Source of the DNA: Mactromeris polynyma
Taxonomy: Eukaryota > Mollusca > Bivalvia > Venerida > Mactridae
Reading direction: 5' to 3'
Assembly: GCA_032209605.1 (NCBI GenBank)
Contig: JASFXZ010000001.1
Coordinates: 3,720,001-3,784,000, forward strand
DNA: 64,000 nt
Shown: piece by piece, positions 39,901 through 45,900 of the stretch
Position numbering within the stretch: position 1 is the stretch's first letter
Layout of the letters: each line of letters begins with the position of its first letter
The notes under the pieces: generated by a model
Database searches by the model: none
The model's input: the letters and a program-made list of their open reading frames with translations, nothing else
What the model was told of the DNA's origin: nothing
Translations under genes and position numbers: made by a program

Positions 39901-42900
39901 AGAAAGTTGTTACAGGGAACGCCACATACATAGGACAATGCCTCTCCATACAGACCCCAGGGAACGCCACATACATAGGACAATGCCTCTCCATACAGAC
40001 CCCAGGGAACGCCACATACATAGGACAATGCCTCTCCATACAGACCCCAGGGAAAACAAACGTCTTCAAAACATTAGGCACTGAGGAGGTGCAAGGGTAA
40101 ACATGCATGGGAATAGGGAAACAAGGGTTGGTCAGGCCGACCATAAAACAACTACGGACAATTTAAAGATTGTGTTAGCCATAAAGGATGATGCAGATGT
40201 GATACATAATGTGTTGATCGCTCAACCTGGTGATCGAGGACGCAGATGTGATACATAATGTGTTGATCGCTCAACCTGCTGATCGAGGACGCAGATGTGA
40301 TACATAATGTGTTGATCGCTCAACCTGCTGATCGAAGACGCAGATGTGATACATAATGTGTTGATCGCTCAACCTGCTGATCGAGGACGCAGATGTGATA
40401 CATAAGGTGTTGATCGCTCAACCTGCTGATCGAGGACGCAGATGTGATATATAAGGTGTTGATCGCTCAACCTGCTGACCGAGGACGCAGATGTGATACA
40501 TAAGGTGTTGATCGCTCAACCTGCTGATCGAGGACGCAGATGTGATATATAAGGTGTTGATCGCTCAACCTGCTGACCGAAGACGCAGATGTGATACATA
40601 AGGTGTTGATCGCTCAACCTGCTGATCGAAGACGCAGATGTGATACATAAGGTGTTGATCGCTCAACCTGCTGATCGAGGACGCAGATGTGATACATAAG
40701 GTGTTGATCGCTCAACCTGCTGATCGAAGACGCAGATGTGATACATAAGGTGTTGATCGCTCAACCTGCTGATCGAGGACGCAGATGTGATACATAAGGT
40801 GTTGATCGCTCAACCTGCTGATCGAGGACGCAGATGTGATACATAAGGTGTTGATCGCTCAACCTGCTGATCGAAGACGCAGATGTGATACATAAGGTGT
40901 TGATCGCTCAACCTGCTGATCGAGGACGCAGATGTGATACATAAGGTGTTGATCGCTCAACCTGCTGATCGAGGACGCAGATGTGATACATAAGGTGTTG
41001 ATCGCTCAACCTGCTAATCAGGGCGCAGATGTGATACATAAGGTGTTGATCGCTCAACCTGCTGATCGAAGACGCAGATGTGATACATAAGGTGTTGATC
41101 GCTCAACCTGCTAATCAGGGCGCAGATGTGATACATAAGGTGTTGATCGCTCAACCTGCTGATCGAGGACGCAGATGTGATACATAAGGTGTTGATCGCT
41201 CAACCTGCTGATCGAGGACGCAGATGTGATACATAAGGTGTTGATCGCTCAACCTGCTGATCGAGGACGCAGATGTGATACATAAGGTGTTGATCGCTCA
41301 ACCTGCTGATCGAGGACGCAGATGTGATACATAATGTGTTGATCGCTCAACCTGCTGATCGAGGACGCAGATGTGATACATAATGTGTTGATCGCTCAAC
41401 CTGCTGATCGAGGACGCAGATGTGATACATAATGTGTTGATCGCTCAACCTGCTGATCGAAGACGCAGATGTGATACATAAGGTGTTGATCGCTCAACCT
41501 GCTGATCGAAGACAATATTTTTATTTATTTTTACATAAGAGTGGTCGTTTATTCTTATATATTTGATATAAATGTCTGGTATCCATTAAGAGAAGCCATT
41601 CGTTGCTCGAAATGTCTATATTACCAGTATTGACGTAATAAAAAAATGGTTGAAAATCTCTGGAATAAGGATAACATTCATGTAGAGCTATATATTTGTA
41701 TTTATCAAGCGCTTATAATATAGCTAACTTTAATACGTGTACAAAATGGTTATATTTCTTAGTTTTGTATTCAACTTTTATGAAGAAAGTTTTGTCACTT
41801 TGAAAGTTAGATGTGTTTAAGACACTGAATGACGCCGATAGCTTAAAATTGATCTTTCGTCGGTTAGATATACGTCTTACCTTGGAATCAATTACAAAGT
41901 TGGCCGGTTCTATATCAGATAAAAAATACAGAGCGACACAATCCCATAAGGGTTGATTTGTTCGATGGCGCTTACATAGTGGACTATAAGAAACGGCAAT
42001 CATCGGTATGTGTGTTTTGTGATCCAATCAGTATAGATGGGTAGACAATCAGTATAGATTGGTAGATGTGTTGGCAATTTCTCTTAAACTTAATCGTGTT
42101 ACTATGGTACCAGTGATTGGGAGCCAAATGAAATTGATTACTATGTAAGACACGTTAAAACCAATAGTTTTCTTTATTTGAACAATCTATGCATTTACAT
42201 ATTTTTAACTTATATCGCTACGCTTGCGTTTATATAAGTTCAATGTCCGCCCAGCTAGGCTCAATTTGTAGAGCACTTGAATGTCACCTGGCAGATCCAG
42301 GTTCGATTCTCGGGATGAGCAGGTTATGTTCTTCTGTGACATTGGCTACGAGCATGTCCTCCACATTTGGAGAAGTTGTCAATTGCTTGCGGAAGAGCAA
42401 GTTAGTACTGGTTGATAATTTATTCCAGAAATTCCTGCAATATGAGTGAAACATAGTTGATATACTGCGTAAAACCAGATGGTAACAAACCAAGTAAATA
42501 TGTTCAAACTGTTCTACCATTTGAGAGACATAATCAAATGACTTTTAAATAATTTAGCTCCAGGAGCATCAATTGTTGGTAGCGTTTCTGATAAATGTTC
42601 GCAAATTGAATATTCTTCTTAATTTGTTAATTGATTATGTTTACATACTTGTTTTGGTTTGTTAATATTTTCCCCGCCTTTTATATCATAAAACAACCAC
42701 GCCTGGTAATATTTGGCATCACAACGCTAAATGTTATAGGTTGAAAACGTCCCAATGCCGCTTCCGTTGTGGTCCCAAGCCGCAAAATGGAATCTAAATG
42801 CGAGTATGACCTTTTGGTTTAGTCTGATAGGGATTGGTTAGTGCGAATATAAAAACCCTCCGGGAATGCAATTCCAAATAAGGATGTCCAACCTTTCTTG

Positions 42901-45900
42901 TGAATGCGAATATTCTAGGAAAAACAAATTCTGATCTTGTAGAACTTCCCGATTTCGTAGTATTCATGGCATTTTGAAAGAAAAAATAAAAACGTATTTT
43001 TATAAATTGCCCAAATCCTATTCTAGATGTCGAATCACTGTAGAAGGTCACTGAATACAACGTTTATTCACAGCTCTAAAACAATGTCACCAAATGTCAG
43101 ACTTCACTTCAACTAATATGTGACAGCCGAACCTGTAAAATCTGAAATTACAATCCAAACGACCCCTTCTATCAAAGAATTATTGTCATGTACTGAATTG
43201 CTGAAGTATTGGATCTTTATAATTCAGGAAAGGTTAAATGGTACATAATGCAAATGTTTCACATGGTTTTGTGTTAGTTATTTAGTTTATGTCAAACATT
43301 CACTAAATGGGCAGAAACATACCCCGTGTTTTCTAGTTCAAACAAACTAAACATGACACATTGCTTCAGTTGTTGGTACAAATATCATACAAGGCATAAC
43401 GAACTCAACACAAGAATCATGATTTTATTCAGACTATAAGCAGAAAAAAGAAACTGCCATATAATATCTCTATAGACCAGGCAATACTGCCAAACAATGG
43501 CTCAACCACAAACATATTACTTCACAAAAGATATTTCCATTTTTATATTCAACAATGTCTGTAGTTTGACAGTAAAAAAGTCCTTAAAAGACAAGTTGAT
43601 CATAACGCCATGTTTATTGACTCTAAGAGTATGAACTGTTATTTTCCACATGTTTGTTATAAATCTCAGTTTAAAGTTGCATAACACAGTATTTGTGTAC
43701 CCATACTAGTACATTCATATAATAAAAGAAATTACAACTAAAACGTATCTACAAGAACTCGAATTGAGCAAATAAATTACATGTACGAACGATCCATTTA
43801 TTTAGTCCGCAACATTTTTTCTCATCGAAATATTTACGGAATAAAATACTCGAGTATATAACGTTCTATCAACCCCAAACTATATTCAATTTGAACCGTC
43901 AGATATCGACCCAATTGTATAGTCTTTACATAATCGGAAGACAGTCGGTCCTAATTTGATTAATAATCGTATTCCTAAAGAATTGCACAATGAGTCATTG
44001 AATCCCCTGAGTGATATCATTATTCACGGTAGCAACACAAGAAGATTTCCCGATTCTTGGAAATGAGGAAATGTCTGTCCGATTTTTAAAAAAAATGACC
44101 TATCTATTGTGTCAAATGACCGATCTATTTCATTACACAGTACAGTGAGTAAAGTGATTGAATGTGCACTTTTTAAACATCTAGTTTGTTTTTTTAATAA
44201 AATTTCTTTCTTTATCTTTTTAACATCTTATATAAACAAAATTCAACATTTAAACATGGACATTCAATTTTTACATTTTACTCGCATTGCATTTTAAACA
44301 TTTCACAAAAATAAATTCACTCAATTTCCACATTTCTCACATTACATAAATATTATATAAACTCACATCTTATAAACACGTGCATAAACAATTTCACTCA
44401 CATTACATATACATAAACATCTTAGTTGTAACAGAAACCTTACCAAATTAATCAGTGTTCATTTCTAACGAATCCTCTACTAAATCAATTGGCTTATTTG
44501 TATCACTCTTTCAGCGAGGGAATATATTTAAGAAAGAAAGTTCCGATAATTTTCGGTGATATAAATGAAGCATTTGATCGAGTATGACGTATAGGTCTTT
44601 TAATTAAACTTAAAGCTATTGATTTATCAGCAACACTCTTGCCTTTTTTGAAGATCATTTAAAAACAGACGTCAGAAGGTGAACATAAATGAAATACAAT
44701 GTATCATCTAATGAAAGATTTATAAACGCAGCCAGGGTTGTCACAAGGTTCCATTTTTGGTCCTATATTTTTCTTATATATAAATGACATATTGACACAA
44801 AAGATGCGTTTCGGTTGCCCCACGAATACAAACAACACCAATGCACTTCTTCTAGTTTAGTTAACTGTTCCATAGTACGTAGTCTCTACAACATTGAACA
44901 ATCGTAAACAATTCAGCCTTCTAATGATAAGTTACTACATACTTAGTCACTATGTGTGTATATGTTGGAAATCAAGGACCATATAGCGATTCAGTGTGAG
45001 GTTAGCTAGCTGTTAAATCGATTTAAACCCCTAGAACGTTTACTGACAGTTCCAAGGCTGTAAATTTCTTTTTGTGTTTTAAATGTATGTTAAACTTCCC
45101 TTTCCGCTCTGCAATTCTTTCACTTTATATACTCGTAGTGTTCATGTTATTTCTCCCCACTTTCGGCCTATTGTTGCCAGCTTTCTTGAATTATTGTCCT
45201 TTGATGAATTCCATCCATTAACCCCCCCCCCCCATGCTTGTCCTCTTTGATTCTCCTAATTATCCCTTATGGTCGACCAGGTCATTCTGTGCGCACATGT
45301 TCCCTTACGTATGTACCCTTGAGTCTCCTTGGGTGCCTTGTGTTTTGTAGACTGTTGTTTCCCCGAGGTCTGTGTGGAGAGACACGGTGTTATGTATGTG
45401 GCGTTCCCTGTAGCAACTTGATCTCTCTCTTTTAAACATAATACTCTGCTCTCTCTTACGTAATGGTATATTCGTGCAATGGTGATGGTATCTTCGTGCA
45501 ATGGTGATGGTATCTTCGTGCAATGGTGATGGTATATTCGTGCAATGGTGATGCCATCTTCGTGCAATGGTGATGGTATCTTCGTGCAATGGTGATCCCA
45601 TCTTCGTGCAATGGAGATGGCATCTTCGTGCAATGGTGGTACCATCTTCGTGCAATGGTGGTACCATCTTCGTGCAATGGTGGTACCATCTTCGTGCAAT
45701 GTTATTATTGGACAGATGACGATGATGATTTTGTCATGTATAGAGGGGTATATCGAAAGTTCCCGATTGTATCAAATTGACTTATAATGTTATTCGTCCG
45801 TCACTAGACAGAACGTAGGTCCAAATGATAAGAGATCACTTGTGGCAGGCGGGAAGCGTCCATCGTTTCGAGGTCGCTGGGTTATGGTCAATATAGCATA

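Noticed and set aside
39749..40144. 131-codon minus-strand ORF
   Set aside because: It is explained by the 45-bp triplication within the dispersed 230-bp element.
40186..41512. CRISPR-like array
   Set aside because: Units are contiguous 49-bp tandem copies without unique spacers, and the genome is eukaryotic.
45256..45699. 147- and 120-codon minus-strand ORFs with HCTK/LHED repeats
   Set aside because: They are translations of the 22-bp array plus the adjacent dispersed repeat; three frames cycle through the same peptide.
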